IMG/VR virus record: IMGVR_UViG_3300027826_000147
Coordinates: 1-24,658 of that record
Source: a virus
DNA: 24,658 nt
Strand: one strand, 5' to 3'
Positions 7,246-15,372 of this stretch are shown piece after piece; positions within the stretch are counted from its first letter, which is position 1; the number at the start of each line of letters is the position of its first letter. A program made the translations under genes and the position numbers. A model generated the notes under the pieces. The model was given only the letters and a program-made list of their open reading frames with translations. It searched no databases and had not been told where the DNA came from.

Positions 7246-8328
7246 ATGCAGGACAGTCATATCGCGCCCGCACCGCGCGCCGCCACGCCTGAGGGCGAAG
7301 CGGCGGCCGGCAGCGGCGTTGCCTGGCCATCCTCGAAGCCTGCGGGCGGCGCCCCGAATACCGCCGCTGCGGCGGGCCGCGGCGGCGCTCCGCTCGGAGC
7401 GCGAATCGATGCGGCGATGGCGGCGAGCGCGCAAACAAAGGATGCTGCGCCGACGTCAAGAAACGCGGCGTCGATCGCGGAGCCCGCGGCCAGAACCTTT
7501 CCGGAATCCTGGCGTGAGGACCTCTCCGGCGGCGACAGGGCATTCCGCAAAACGCTCGATCGATTCGAAAGCCCGGCGGCTCTTGCAAAGGCTTACAAGG
7601 AGCTCACGGCGAGGCTGTCCTCCGGCGACCTCAAAGCCACAAAGCCGCCTCCCGCCAACGCGACGCCGGAGCAGATTGCGGCCTGGCGCGCCGAACAAGG
7701 CTTGCCGCAGAACGCTGCCGCCTATGTGGACGGATTGCAGCTTGGCGACGGCACAGTAACCGGCGAAGCCGAGAAGGCGTTGCTCGCGTCCTTTGCGGAA
7801 GAGGCGATGAAAGGCCGGTGGACGGCGGACCAATACAACCAGGCCGTCCGCTGGTATTTCGACACGCAGGACAGGCTGGCTGCAAAGCGCGGCGAGGCCG
7901 ATGCGGCGTTCAAGCACGAAGCCTTGGCGGACCTCACCCGCGAATGGGGGCATGATTACGCGACCAACCGCAATGCGGTTGCACAGTTTTTCGATCGAAG
8001 CTTTCCGGCAGACTTCAAGGAAGCATTGCTGACCGCCCGCTTGCCCGACGGCAAGCTCCTTGCCAATCATCCGACTTTCAACAAGGCGATCCTGGAGGTG
8101 GCAAAGGCCATCAATCCGGGCGGCGCGATGCTGCCGAACGCCTCCGGCGGCGGCCTGTCCAACGTGGAAAGCCGGATTGCCGAGATCGAAGGGAAATACA
8201 TGCGCGCGCCCCACGGCTCGGACCTCTGGAAGAGCTACTGGACCGGCGATGCCGGCGCCCGCATGCAACAGGAATATCGCGGCTTGCTCGCCGCCCGCGA
8301 GCACGCCCGTCGCGGCCACGCGGGGTGA
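7246..8328 (+). CDS. Capsid assembly scaffolding protein
   Basis: This 360-residue protein is placed upstream of the capsid gene and has the composition of a scaffold. An Ala/Pro/Gly-rich disordered N-terminus (about 1-80) is followed by FPESWREDLSGGDRAFRK (from about 85), LARF-like and SSGDLKA segments that I recognise from podoviral scaffold-type proteins, and then charged helices. The C-terminus has RIAEIEG (310-316) and YWTGD (331-335) and ends in the basic EHARRGHAG, fitting a capsid-binding tail. It would organise capsid subunits inside the procapsid and leave before maturation. A strong GAGGTGA lies just before ATG 7246. Its stop is only three bases from the end of the convergent ModE-like gene, which now separates it from the capsid gene by about 780 bases. 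Confidence 0.75.
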   Translation: MQDSHIAPAPRAATPEGEAAAGSGVAWPSSKPAGGAPNTAAAAGRGGAPLGARIDAAMAASAQTKDAAPTSRNAASIAEPAARTFPESWREDLSGGDRAFRKTLDRFESPAALAKAYKELTARLSSGDLKATKPPPANATPEQIAAWRAEQGLPQNAAAYVDGLQLGDGTVTGEAEKALLASFAEEAMKGRWTADQYNQAVRWYFDTQDRLAAKRGEADAAFKHEALADLTREWGHDYATNRNAVAQFFDRSFPADFKEALLTARLPDGKLLANHPTFNKAILEVAKAINPGGAMLPNASGGGLSNVESRIAEIEGKYMRAPHGSDLWKSYWTGDAGARMQQEYRGLLAAREHARRGHAG

Positions 8329-8331
8329 CCC

Positions 8332-8739
8332 TCATCGCCGCGGCGACGACGCGCGCACCGAGCGTTTGAGCGAGGGGCCGGCGCGCTGCGGCTTCGGCGT
8401 CTTCAATGCAGCTTCGAGATCGTGAAGATGCTTGCGGGTCGCGACCAGCGCCTCGGCCTCGATCGCGCGATAGCGTTCGACAAGCCGCTGCCCGAACGGC
8501 GTCAGCGTCGCGCCGCCGCCATGGAGGCCGCCCGGCTGTGCGGCGATCACCGCATCGCGAAAGCAATTGTTCATGTCATCGACCAGAAGCCAGGCGCGGC
8601 GATAAGACATGCCCAGCATACGGCCTGCCTGTGAAATCGACCCGGTCTGGTCGATGGCTTCGAGCAGGCGAACCTTGCCCGGCCCCAAGGCGCGGCCGCT
8701 GCCCAAATCCACTCTCAGCGTCAGTCTTGGCGTATCCAT
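8332..8739 (-). CDS. ModE-type winged helix-turn-helix regulator (DNA-binding domain only)
   Basis: On the minus strand a 135-residue protein begins MDTPRLTLRVDLGSGRALG and contains VRLLEAIDQTGSISQAGR and MLGMSYRRAWLLVDDMN, the characteristic winged helix-turn-helix of the ModE N-terminal domain. It then has a wing region (GGGATLTPFGQRLVERYRA) and a short basic tail. The molybdate-binding TOBE domains of full ModE are absent. The single-domain form is known in bacteria, where it usually lies near molybdate transport genes; none is seen here. I chose the start at 8739 because the family fit begins there; a longer frame from 8796 exists. It is the only confident minus-strand gene, convergent with the scaffold gene and divergent from the capsid gene. 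It may be a moron or a host gene caught in the prophage. Confidence 0.8.
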   Translation of the reverse strand: MDTPRLTLRVDLGSGRALGPGKVRLLEAIDQTGSISQAGRMLGMSYRRAWLLVDDMNNCFRDAVIAAQPGGLHGGGATLTPFGQRLVERYRAIEAEALVATRKHLHDLEAALKTPKPQRAGPSLKRSVRASSPRR

Positions 8740-9108
8740 GATCGCGACGGCCCGAACTCGAACTGGGTCACCATAGCATTTCCGCTGATTTGCCACCCGA
8801 ACGTTTTCCGCAAGACGATCGGATATCCCGTCAGCACCCGTGAGGGCAAGGTTCTCTCGGAACCTTACCCGACCCGGCCGCTACGGCCCCGAACGGCTTG
8901 CATTTCACCCGCCGATGGAAAGCCCTGCGGGGCATGTGCCGGCGCCGGCTTCAGGGAAGCAGGAATTCAGACGTCAGGCGGTCGAACGCATCTCACGCCA
9001 AGACCGCCAACGATTGATTTCGGTCCCCGAAGCCGGCTAACCCCAATCATGCGCCCGCAGACAACCGGAACGGAGGCATCGAAACGATGACCACGAAGGA
9101 CTGGATCA
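8740..9108. promoter_or_regulatory. Divergent intergenic region with a hairpin, no convincing gene
   Basis: This 369-base stretch lies between the start of the ModE-like gene and the capsid gene, so it should hold promoters or leader sequence for one or both. A perfect 7-bp hairpin, AAGGTTC (8848-8854) with GAACCTT (8860-8866), is the clearest structure. GCCGGCGCCGGC near 8940 is palindromic. GGAGG at 9072-9076 lies before an ATG at 9087 that opens only a short overlapping frame. I could not identify definite -35 and -10 boxes. Confidence 0.4.
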
Positions 9109-9942
9109 ATGGCCGATTCGGCGTTCCAGATTCAATTCCGTCAGGAGTTCATCGCCCAGTTCGAGCAGGGCCAGTCATGGCTGCGCAACGTCTGCACGAC
9201 AGAGGCGGTGATCAAGGGCAACCAGGCGATGTTCCTGGTGGCCGGCTCAGGCGGCGCTACCGCCGTGACGCGCGGGCTTAACGGCAACATTCCGCCGCGC
9301 GTCGACAGCCTCACCCAGGTGCCTGCGACTCTCGTGGAATGGCACGACAAGCCGCAGCGCACCGAGTTCAACATCTTCGCGAGTCAGGGCGACGGCCGCC
9401 GCATCATGCAGATGTCGACGGTGAAGGTGATGAACCGCAAGATCGACCAGGACATCCTGGGCGCGCTTTCCGGCGCGTCGAGCAGCCTCGGCCCGGCTCA
9501 GGCAATGACTCTCGCGCTCGCAACGCGGGCGCTGGCGCACCTCGATCTGCAGGACGTCGACACCACCGAGGAAGACAACATGTTCTTCGTCGGTTCGCCC
9601 GCCATGCGGGCCTATCTCATGCAGATCCCGGAATTCCAGAAGGCTGAATATGTCGAGATCAAGCCCCTGGCCGGGCCGGCTCGGCGCTTCCGCCGCTGGG
9701 CCGGCTTCAACTGGATCTTCCATCCGCATGTTCCGAACGTGGGCACCGCCAACGAGCAGTGTTTCGCATTCCATCGCTCGGCTGTCGGTCACGCGGTGAA
9801 CACGGGCGAGATGGATGTCCGCGCCGGCTACAACGAGGAGAACGCCTACTACTGGGCGCGCTCCTCGATCTTCATGGGCTCGGCGCTGCTGCAGAACGCG
9901 GGCGTGGTCGTGGTCAGCCACGACGGCTCGAAATACACCTAA
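9109..9942 (+). CDS. Major capsid protein (podovirus-like)
   Basis: The 277-residue product begins MADSAFQIQFRQEFIAQFEQ and continues with TTEAVIKGNQAMFLVAGSGG, FNIFASQGDGRR and KIDQDILGAL. I recognise these segments from the major capsid protein family of Bcep22-like podoviruses and many alphaproteobacterial prophages. It would form the icosahedral shell. ATG 9109 is preferred because the conserved N-terminus begins exactly there and AAGGA lies at 9093-9097. A better Shine-Dalgarno sequence precedes ATG 9087, but that frame is different and ends at 9281. The gene follows a scaffold gene (interrupted by the ModE-like gene) and precedes a fibre gene. It appears intact. Confidence 0.8.
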   Translation: MADSAFQIQFRQEFIAQFEQGQSWLRNVCTTEAVIKGNQAMFLVAGSGGATAVTRGLNGNIPPRVDSLTQVPATLVEWHDKPQRTEFNIFASQGDGRRIMQMSTVKVMNRKIDQDILGALSGASSSLGPAQAMTLALATRALAHLDLQDVDTTEEDNMFFVGSPAMRAYLMQIPEFQKAEYVEIKPLAGPARRFRRWAGFNWIFHPHVPNVGTANEQCFAFHRSAVGHAVNTGEMDVRAGYNEENAYYWARSSIFMGSALLQNAGVVVVSHDGSKYT

Positions 9943-10121
9943 CGGGAATCAGTAATCGGGAATCAGGGGTCAGGAAGCAGGGTTGGGAAGCGCAGTCCTG
10001 ACTCCTGGCGCCTGACTCCTGACGCCTGAATAACGGGAATCAGTAATCGGGAATCAGGGGTCAGGAAGCGGGGTTGGGAAGCGCAGTCCTGACTCCTGGC
10101 GCCTGATTCCTGACGCCTGAA
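9940..10121. repeat. 91-bp tandem duplication after the capsid gene
   Basis: Two 91-bp units, 9940-10030 and 10031-10121, differ at two positions only (A/G at 9978 or 10069 and C/T at 10016 or 10107, approximately). Each unit is built of imperfect GGGAATCAG, GGGGTCAGGA and CTGACTCCTGGCGCCTGA blocks. The left half (GGTCAGGA) can therefore pair with the right half (TCCTGACTCC) in a long imperfect stem. The first unit includes the capsid gene stop codon TAA. A shorter related block is at 15794-15822. Confidence 0.9.
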
Positions 10122-10137
10122 AATCCGAAGGATTTTC
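10119..10137 (+). promoter_or_regulatory. Hairpin that contains the ribosome binding site of the fibre gene
   Basis: GAAAATCC (10119-10126) pairs perfectly with GGATTTTC (10130-10137) around a GAA loop. The only good Shine-Dalgarno sequence for ATG 10142, AAGGA at 10128-10132, lies partly in the loop and partly in the 3' arm. The stem could therefore limit ribosome access and lower translation of the fibre relative to the capsid protein. This effect is inferred from sequence only. Confidence 0.5.
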
Positions 10138-10141
10138 GAAC

Positions 10142-11470
10142 ATGGCATACACTACCGGCACTCTGACATACATCGCGGGCGGCCCGATCGAGGGCGCGTG
10201 GAAGCTGTGGGAATACACCACGACCGACACGCTGGCCCAGGTGACGGCCGCAGGTTACATCACCGATGCGACCTTCAAGGGCATGAGCCCTGGGGATTTC
10301 GTCATCGTGGTGAACCAGACGAACCCGCAGGGCTATATCCTCCAGGTCCAGAATCTGACGCCCGGCGCCATGAATGTCTCCGGTACGGCGACACTTGCTG
10401 CTCCGGCCGGCGTCGGCGGATCGCAGTTGGCGTTCCCGCGCAACCTCATCGACGGCGGCGACTTCACCACCAATCCGTGGCAGCGCGGCGTGAGCTTCAC
10501 CGGAATCGCCGGCGCCGTCACCTACACGGCAGATCGCTTCTTTGCGGTCGGCGGCGCGTCGTCCTCGATCTCGGTGTCGCAGGTCACCGGCGTCACGGCC
10601 GTATCGGGGTTCACGCAGGCGCTGCAGTTCGGCCGCGCGGCGGCGAACGCCAACACGGCGGCGATCAGCCTCGGCCAGGTCATCGAGACGCTCGACTCCA
10701 TTCGCTGTCAGGGCCAGACCGTCACGCTGTCGTTCTGGGCCCAGGCCGGCGCCAATTGGTCCCCGGCGAACGGCGCTCTCAACGTGCTTCTTGCCAGCGG
10801 GACAGGCGCGAACCAGAGCGCCGCCAGCCTGGCGGCGGGTGCGTGGACGGGCTATACCTCCCTCACGCTGACGCCGCAGCAGAACCTCTCGCCCAACTCT
10901 TCGCCCAATAACGCCGTGCTCACGCCGGGCGCAAACATCGCCCAGCAGATCACGACGAGCTGGCAGCGCTACGTGTTCACGGCATCGGCGCCGGCGAATT
11001 GCACGCAGCTTGGCCTGCTGTTCAACGCCACGCCGGTCGGCACGGCCGGCGCCGCAGACTTCGTGCAGATCATGGGCGTCCAGCTCGAGATCGGCGCGCA
11101 GGCAACTCCGTTCGAGCATCGCGATATCGAATTGGAGTTGGCGATCGCCCAGCGCTATTTCTTCAACATTCCGGAGCCGGCATCAGGTGTCATCGTCGGC
11201 GCCGGCATGGTGGCGGGCGCCGCGTCGGAAATCATCTTCATTCCGCTGCCGGTGCAGATGCGCGCGGCGCCGACCGTGACGGTATCGGCCGGCTCCTTCA
11301 AGTTCAACCTCGCCGGCGCCGCCACCGCGGTCGGAACCTTCGCGCCCGGCGCCACCCACACGCCGAACTACATCAGCGTGACCGGCACCGCCGCGGGCAC
11401 TGCCGGCCAAGGCACGCTGCTGCAGGGCGGCGGCGGCGCCGGATTTATTCAGGCCAGCGCGGATTTCTGA
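10142..11470 (+). CDS. Head or tail fibre protein with carbohydrate-binding-like domain
   Basis: The 442-residue protein has three visible parts. Residues 1-85 form a beta-rich N-terminus (MAYTTGTLTYIAGGPIEGAW). From about residue 101 comes a jelly-roll pattern known from phage fibres: NLIDGGDFTTNPWQRGVSF, YTADRFF, GQTVTLSFWAQAGA, TTSWQRYVF and VQLEIGAQATPFEHR. A final Gly/Ala-rich beta region follows (about 340-442). The jelly-roll type often binds sugars, so the protein probably decorates the capsid or contacts the host surface. Its place directly after the capsid gene and before the tail tube genes favours a head fibre. Its ribosome binding site lies in a hairpin, and it is flanked by repeat elements on both sides. 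Confidence 0.6.
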   Translation: MAYTTGTLTYIAGGPIEGAWKLWEYTTTDTLAQVTAAGYITDATFKGMSPGDFVIVVNQTNPQGYILQVQNLTPGAMNVSGTATLAAPAGVGGSQLAFPRNLIDGGDFTTNPWQRGVSFTGIAGAVTYTADRFFAVGGASSSISVSQVTGVTAVSGFTQALQFGRAAANANTAAISLGQVIETLDSIRCQGQTVTLSFWAQAGANWSPANGALNVLLASGTGANQSAASLAAGAWTGYTSLTLTPQQNLSPNSSPNNAVLTPGANIAQQITTSWQRYVFTASAPANCTQLGLLFNATPVGTAGAADFVQIMGVQLEIGAQATPFEHRDIELELAIAQRYFFNIPEPASGVIVGAGMVAGAASEIIFIPLPVQMRAAPTVTVSAGSFKFNLAGAATAVGTFAPGATHTPNYISVTGTAAGTAGQGTLLQGGGGAGFIQASADF

Positions 11471-11575
11471 AAAACAGAGGACGGAGGACAGGGGGACGGA
11501 TGACGGAAATCCGTCCTCCGGCCTCTGCCTTCCAACTCTGCCGTCTGTCGTCCGCCATCTGTCGTCTGGAGCACC
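11471..11575. repeat. Inverted-repeat element of the GACAGAGGACGGAT family (copy 1)
   Basis: The gap between the fibre and tail tube A genes is filled by ACAGAGGACGGAGGACAG-type sequence followed by its imperfect complement (CTGTCGTCCGCCATCTGTCG). A strong local hairpin joins 11491-11501 with 11509-11519, with one G-U pair. The 3' end of the element supplies GGAG, the ribosome binding site for ATG 11577. Related copies are at 15260-15370 and 19139-19201. Confidence 0.7.
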
Positions 11576-11576
11576 C

Positions 11577-12245
11577 ATGACTACGCAGCTCTTCATCTAC
11601 AACGAGGCGCTCGGCCATCTCGGGGAGCGCCAGCTCGCGAGCTTGTCCGAGCCGCGCGAGCCGCGCCGCGTCCTTGATTCCTACTGGTCGGACGTGGCCG
11701 GCTTCTGCCTGGCGCAAGGCTTGTGGAAGTTCGCAAGGCGCACCGTCCAGATCGACAACAGCTCCACTCTCACACCGCAGTTCGGCTTCAACTATTGCTT
11801 CTCGATCCCGATCGATTGGGTGAGGACGATCCAGGTCTCGACTTCGCCAAATATGGATCCGCCGCTGCTGCAATACAGCGACGAGGCGGGGCTCTGGTAC
11901 GCCAATCTCACGCCGATCTATGTCTCCTATGTTTCGAACGATCCGCTCTACGGGATGAACATCGGGAACTGGCCTGAGCATTTCGCCGACTACGTCTCGC
12001 TTCGCCTGGCGCGGCAGGCGTGCCTGCGCATCACCAACGACAAGGAGTTGAAGGCTGCGCTGCTCAGAGAAGAGGACCGCGCCCGCCGCGTCGCGAAAGC
12101 CGAGGAGGCGATGGATGAGCCGCCCGGCCTGCCGCCTGTTCCGTTCTGGGCGCGCGCCCGGCGCGGCGCATTCGGGCCCGGAGGATTGTGGCTCGGCGGC
12201 GGCGCCGGCGGATCGATCGCAACCGGGCCGCAGGGGAATGACTGA
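11577..12245 (+). CDS. Tail tubular protein A (gp11-like adaptor)
   Basis: This 222-residue protein begins MTTQLFIYNEALGHLGERQL and has FCLAQGLWKFARRT, FSIPIDWVRTIQV, WPEHFADYVSLRLARQACLR and a charged helical part with LREEDRARRVAKAEEAMDEP. This pattern is the T7 gp11/tail tubular A family. The protein forms the ring joining the portal to the nozzle. The last 45 residues are Gly/Pro-rich and look flexible. It overlaps the next gene by one base (TGATG), so the two tail tube genes are translationally coupled. The gene appears complete and in the usual order. Confidence 0.85.
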   Translation: MTTQLFIYNEALGHLGERQLASLSEPREPRRVLDSYWSDVAGFCLAQGLWKFARRTVQIDNSSTLTPQFGFNYCFSIPIDWVRTIQVSTSPNMDPPLLQYSDEAGLWYANLTPIYVSYVSNDPLYGMNIGNWPEHFADYVSLRLARQACLRITNDKELKAALLREEDRARRVAKAEEAMDEPPGLPPVPFWARARRGAFGPGGLWLGGGAGGSIATGPQGND

Positions 12246-15200
12246 TGCGCGCAAACGCAGCGTTATATTCCTTAAATGCCGGCGAGGTCTCCAAGATCGC
12301 GCTCGCGCGCGTCGACGTGGCGAAGCTGCGCATGGCGGCTCAATGTCAGGTCAACTGGCTGCCCTATGTGGTCGGGCCGATGACGTTGCGGCCCGGACTC
12401 TCCTATGTGGGCGAGGTGCTGGGCGACGCGCCGGCGCGGCTCTTGCGTTTCATATTCTCCAAGCTCGATACGGCGTTGATCGAGCTTACCGCCAACAATA
12501 TGCGCGTATGGGTCAACGAGACGCTCGTCAGCCGCGCCGCGGTCGGAACCTCGATCGGCGACCCGTTCTTTTCCGGCCTTGGCAACTGGTCGAATGCCAA
12601 CACCACCGCGGGCGCGAGCGCGACTGTTTCGGGCGGCGTCGCCACGCTCGCCTGCCAGCCGGTTGGCGGGCTCGCGCAAATCCAGCAGACCATCTCGATC
12701 GCTCCTGCTGACCAGGGCAAGGAGCACGCGATCCGCCTCGTCATCACGCAGGGGCCCGTGGTGTTCCGGGTCGGCTCGACGGCCGGCGCGGCGGACCTCA
12801 TCGCGCAGACGACGCTCGACACCGGCGCCCACTCGCTCGCCTTCACGCCGTCGTCCGGCAACGCCGCCATTCAGATCGAATCGACCGACGCGTGGTCGAA
12901 GACGCTGACGCAGTGCTCGATCGAGAGCGCAGGCACCATGGTGCTGCCGACGCCGTGGAGCGTGAATGACCTTCCCAATATCCGCTACGACCAGTCCGGC
13001 GACATCATCTTCATCGCCTGCTACGGCCAGCAGCAGCAGAAGATCGAGCGCCGCTCGCTGCACTCGTGGTCGGTCGTTCAATTCTACAGCAACAATGGGC
13101 CGTTCCAGTCGACGCCCGGAATCGTCGCCAACTTCACGCCGGGCAATTACCACGGCAACACCACGCTGACATCGGACCGGCCGTGGTTTCAGGCAGGCCA
13201 CGTCGGCTGCCTGTTTCGCCTGTTCACCAACGGCCAGTTCAACCAGACCATCCTGGGCAACCAGAATGCCTTCACGCCGCCGGTCCGGGTCACGGGAGTA
13301 GGCGTCGGCGTCGGTAATCCGCCGGTGCCGCAGTCGAACCAGGGGCGCAACTATACGTGGACGATAAGCGGCACATGGTCCGGCGTGCTGACCATGCAGC
13401 GCAGCTTTGATTCCGCCGCGTCGGGCTATGTCGATACGGTCGCCGCCACCGGACCCAACGGCGGCCCGTCGTCCGGCGGCGCGCTCACCGCAAACGGCGC
13501 CCTGCAATCGGTGACCGGAAGCGCCGGCGCTCCCACCGACCTCGATAACGCCATCTGCTGGGAGCGCATCGGCTTCAAGGCTGGGCAGTATACGTCGGGG
13601 AGCGCCGTCGTATCGTCGAACTATTCAGGCGGCGGCGGCTTCGGCATCTGCCGGGTGACGGGCTATGTCTCGCCGACCCAGGTCAACATCGAAGTTCTTT
13701 CCCCGTTCACCTCGCTTGCCGCCACCACGGACTGGGTGGAGGGCGATTGGTCGGGCGTCATCGGCTATCCGACGTCGGTCGCCTTTCACGAGGGGCGCCT
13801 GTGCTGGTTCGGCCGCGACCAGGCCTGGCTGTCGGCCTCGGACGACTTCACCAACTATGCCGACATCAATCTGGACGGCACCTCGACCGGAGACGGCGGC
13901 GCCATCAATGTTGCGCTGGGCTCGGGGCCGGTCGACACCATCTCGTGGGGGCTCTCCCTCACCCGGCTGATGATCGGCCGCGAGCAGTCGATCGCCTCGG
14001 CGCGCTCATCGAACTTCGACCAGCCGGTGACGCCGTCGCAGATCGTGATCCGCGACTGCTCCGACCAGGGCGCGCAGCGGCTGCCCGCCATCAAGGCGGG
14101 CAAGCGCGGCATCTTCGTGCAGCAATCGGGGCGGCGCGTCTACGAGCTGGCGTTCAGCGCCCAGGAGATGGATTACGACGACCGCGATCTCACGAGGCTC
14201 AACCTCGACATCGGCAAGGCCGGCTTCACCGACATCGACAAGGCGACCCAGCCCGACAAGATGATCCTCCTGCCGCGCGGCGACGGCCAGGCAGCGTGCC
14301 TGTTGTATGACGTGAAGGACGAGGTCGAGGCGTGGTGGCGGCTGCAGACCCTCGGCGTCATCGAGAATGCCGCGGTGCTTCCTTCCCCAGGCTCTCCGGC
14401 GGGCTCCGAAGCCAGCGGTATCGAGGACCTCGTTTATTTCGTGGTGCGGCGCACGATCAACGGGGTGACGCGGCGCTTCATCGAGCGGCTCGCCCCGCGC
14501 GACAATTGCGTGGGCGGCGCCATCAACCAGCAGCTCGACTGCCACGTGGTCTATCGAGGCGCGCCGGTCTCGGCCATTACGCTATCGCATCTGCCGAACA
14601 CCCCCGTTTCGGTTTGGGCGGACGGCCAGGCGATCGGGTCCGCCACGACGAGTGCGTCCGGCGTGCTGACATTGCCCGACGGGCAGGCCCATTCCAATAT
14701 CGTGGCCGGCCTCGCCGGCGCCGTCATCTCGAATACCGCCGCGTCCCCAACCGGCACGCTCATGGTCGGCACGCAATATAACGGGTATCCGGCAGAGGTC
14801 TTCGCCGATATCGGCGCAACCGGCGAGCCGGTTCATATCGGTTCCATCGTGGTCGCAGACGGCGCCATCACGCTTCCCAACGGGCAGACTGCGCTCACCG
14901 TTGTCGCGTGCCTCGGCTATGTGGCGCCGTTCATGTCGGCGAAACTTGCCTATGCGGCGCAATTGGGGTCCGCGCTGACGCAACGCAAGCGGATCGATCA
15001 TGTCGGGCTCGTGCTGTACGACACCAACTCCCAGGGCATCGCGTTCGGGCAGCGGTTCGACGCGCTCGACAATCTGCCGCTCTGCGAGGCGGGGGCGGCG
15101 ACGCCCGCGGCGACGACCTGGAGCGAGTACGACGAGCCCATGATCGAGGTGCCGGGCAGTTGGCAGACCGACGCACGGCTGTGTCTGCTCGCGCAAGCCC

Positions 15201-15259
15201 CGAACCCCTGCACTGTCGGGAGCGTGGTGATCGGACTGACCACGAATGAGCGGGGATGA
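12245..15259 (+). CDS. Tail tubular protein B (gp12-like nozzle)
   Basis: At 1004 residues this is the largest gene. The start MRANAALYSLNAGEVSKIAL and the segments VNWLPYVVGPMTLRPGLSYV, FEGRLCWFG-like AFHEGRLCWFGRDQAWLSA and GIFVQQSGRRVYELAFS identify the tail tubular B/gp12 nozzle family. It forms the end of the short tail through which DNA passes. It is longer than T7 gp12 (about 790 residues). A Gly/Thr-rich beta region (about 115-230) and Gly-rich segments near 400-440 may account for inserted domains. The start overlaps the stop of tail tubular A, with AGGGGAA just upstream. No break in frame was seen. Confidence 0.85.
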   Translation: MRANAALYSLNAGEVSKIALARVDVAKLRMAAQCQVNWLPYVVGPMTLRPGLSYVGEVLGDAPARLLRFIFSKLDTALIELTANNMRVWVNETLVSRAAVGTSIGDPFFSGLGNWSNANTTAGASATVSGGVATLACQPVGGLAQIQQTISIAPADQGKEHAIRLVITQGPVVFRVGSTAGAADLIAQTTLDTGAHSLAFTPSSGNAAIQIESTDAWSKTLTQCSIESAGTMVLPTPWSVNDLPNIRYDQSGDIIFIACYGQQQQKIERRSLHSWSVVQFYSNNGPFQSTPGIVANFTPGNYHGNTTLTSDRPWFQAGHVGCLFRLFTNGQFNQTILGNQNAFTPPVRVTGVGVGVGNPPVPQSNQGRNYTWTISGTWSGVLTMQRSFDSAASGYVDTVAATGPNGGPSSGGALTANGALQSVTGSAGAPTDLDNAICWERIGFKAGQYTSGSAVVSSNYSGGGGFGICRVTGYVSPTQVNIEVLSPFTSLAATTDWVEGDWSGVIGYPTSVAFHEGRLCWFGRDQAWLSASDDFTNYADINLDGTSTGDGGAINVALGSGPVDTISWGLSLTRLMIGREQSIASARSSNFDQPVTPSQIVIRDCSDQGAQRLPAIKAGKRGIFVQQSGRRVYELAFSAQEMDYDDRDLTRLNLDIGKAGFTDIDKATQPDKMILLPRGDGQAACLLYDVKDEVEAWWRLQTLGVIENAAVLPSPGSPAGSEASGIEDLVYFVVRRTINGVTRRFIERLAPRDNCVGGAINQQLDCHVVYRGAPVSAITLSHLPNTPVSVWADGQAIGSATTSASGVLTLPDGQAHSNIVAGLAGAVISNTAASPTGTLMVGTQYNGYPAEVFADIGATGEPVHIGSIVVADGAITLPNGQTALTVVACLGYVAPFMSAKLAYAAQLGSALTQRKRIDHVGLVLYDTNSQGIAFGQRFDALDNLPLCEAGAATPAATTWSEYDEPMIEVPGSWQTDARLCLLAQAPNPCTVGSVVIGLTTNERG

Positions 15260-15370
15260 CCGACGGCAGACGACCGAGGACGGATGAAAGATATCCGAAC
15301 TTCGGGGCGAGCATGCCGCCCGTCTCCACCCTCCGATCCGTCATCTGTCGTTGGTCCTGCGTCCTCTGAA
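15260..15370. repeat. Inverted-repeat element of the GACAGAGGACGGAT family (copy 2)
   Basis: The left arm ACGACCGAGGACGGAT (15270-15285) and right arm ATCCGTCATCTGTCGT (15336-15351) are complementary at about 13 of 16 positions, with a spacer of some 50 bases. The element fills nearly all of the gap between tail tubular B and the GNAT-like gene and leaves the latter without a clear ribosome binding site. Confidence 0.65.
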
Positions 15371-15372
15371 CA

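Noticed and set aside
8840-9040. A 66-residue plus-strand protein before the capsid gene
   Set aside because: No ribosome binding site, biased Arg/Pro composition and no recognisable motif; more likely untranslated.
9087-9281. Short frame from ATG 9087 with a good GGAGG before it
   Set aside because: It overlaps the capsid gene in another frame and reads as low-quality sequence after about ten codons; the conserved capsid start is 9109.
12272-13507. Minus-strand frame of 411 codons, and similar ones at 10061-11119 and 17663-18676
   Set aside because: All are antisense shadows of recognised tail or fibre genes, rich in Arg, Gly and Asp as expected for reverse reading.
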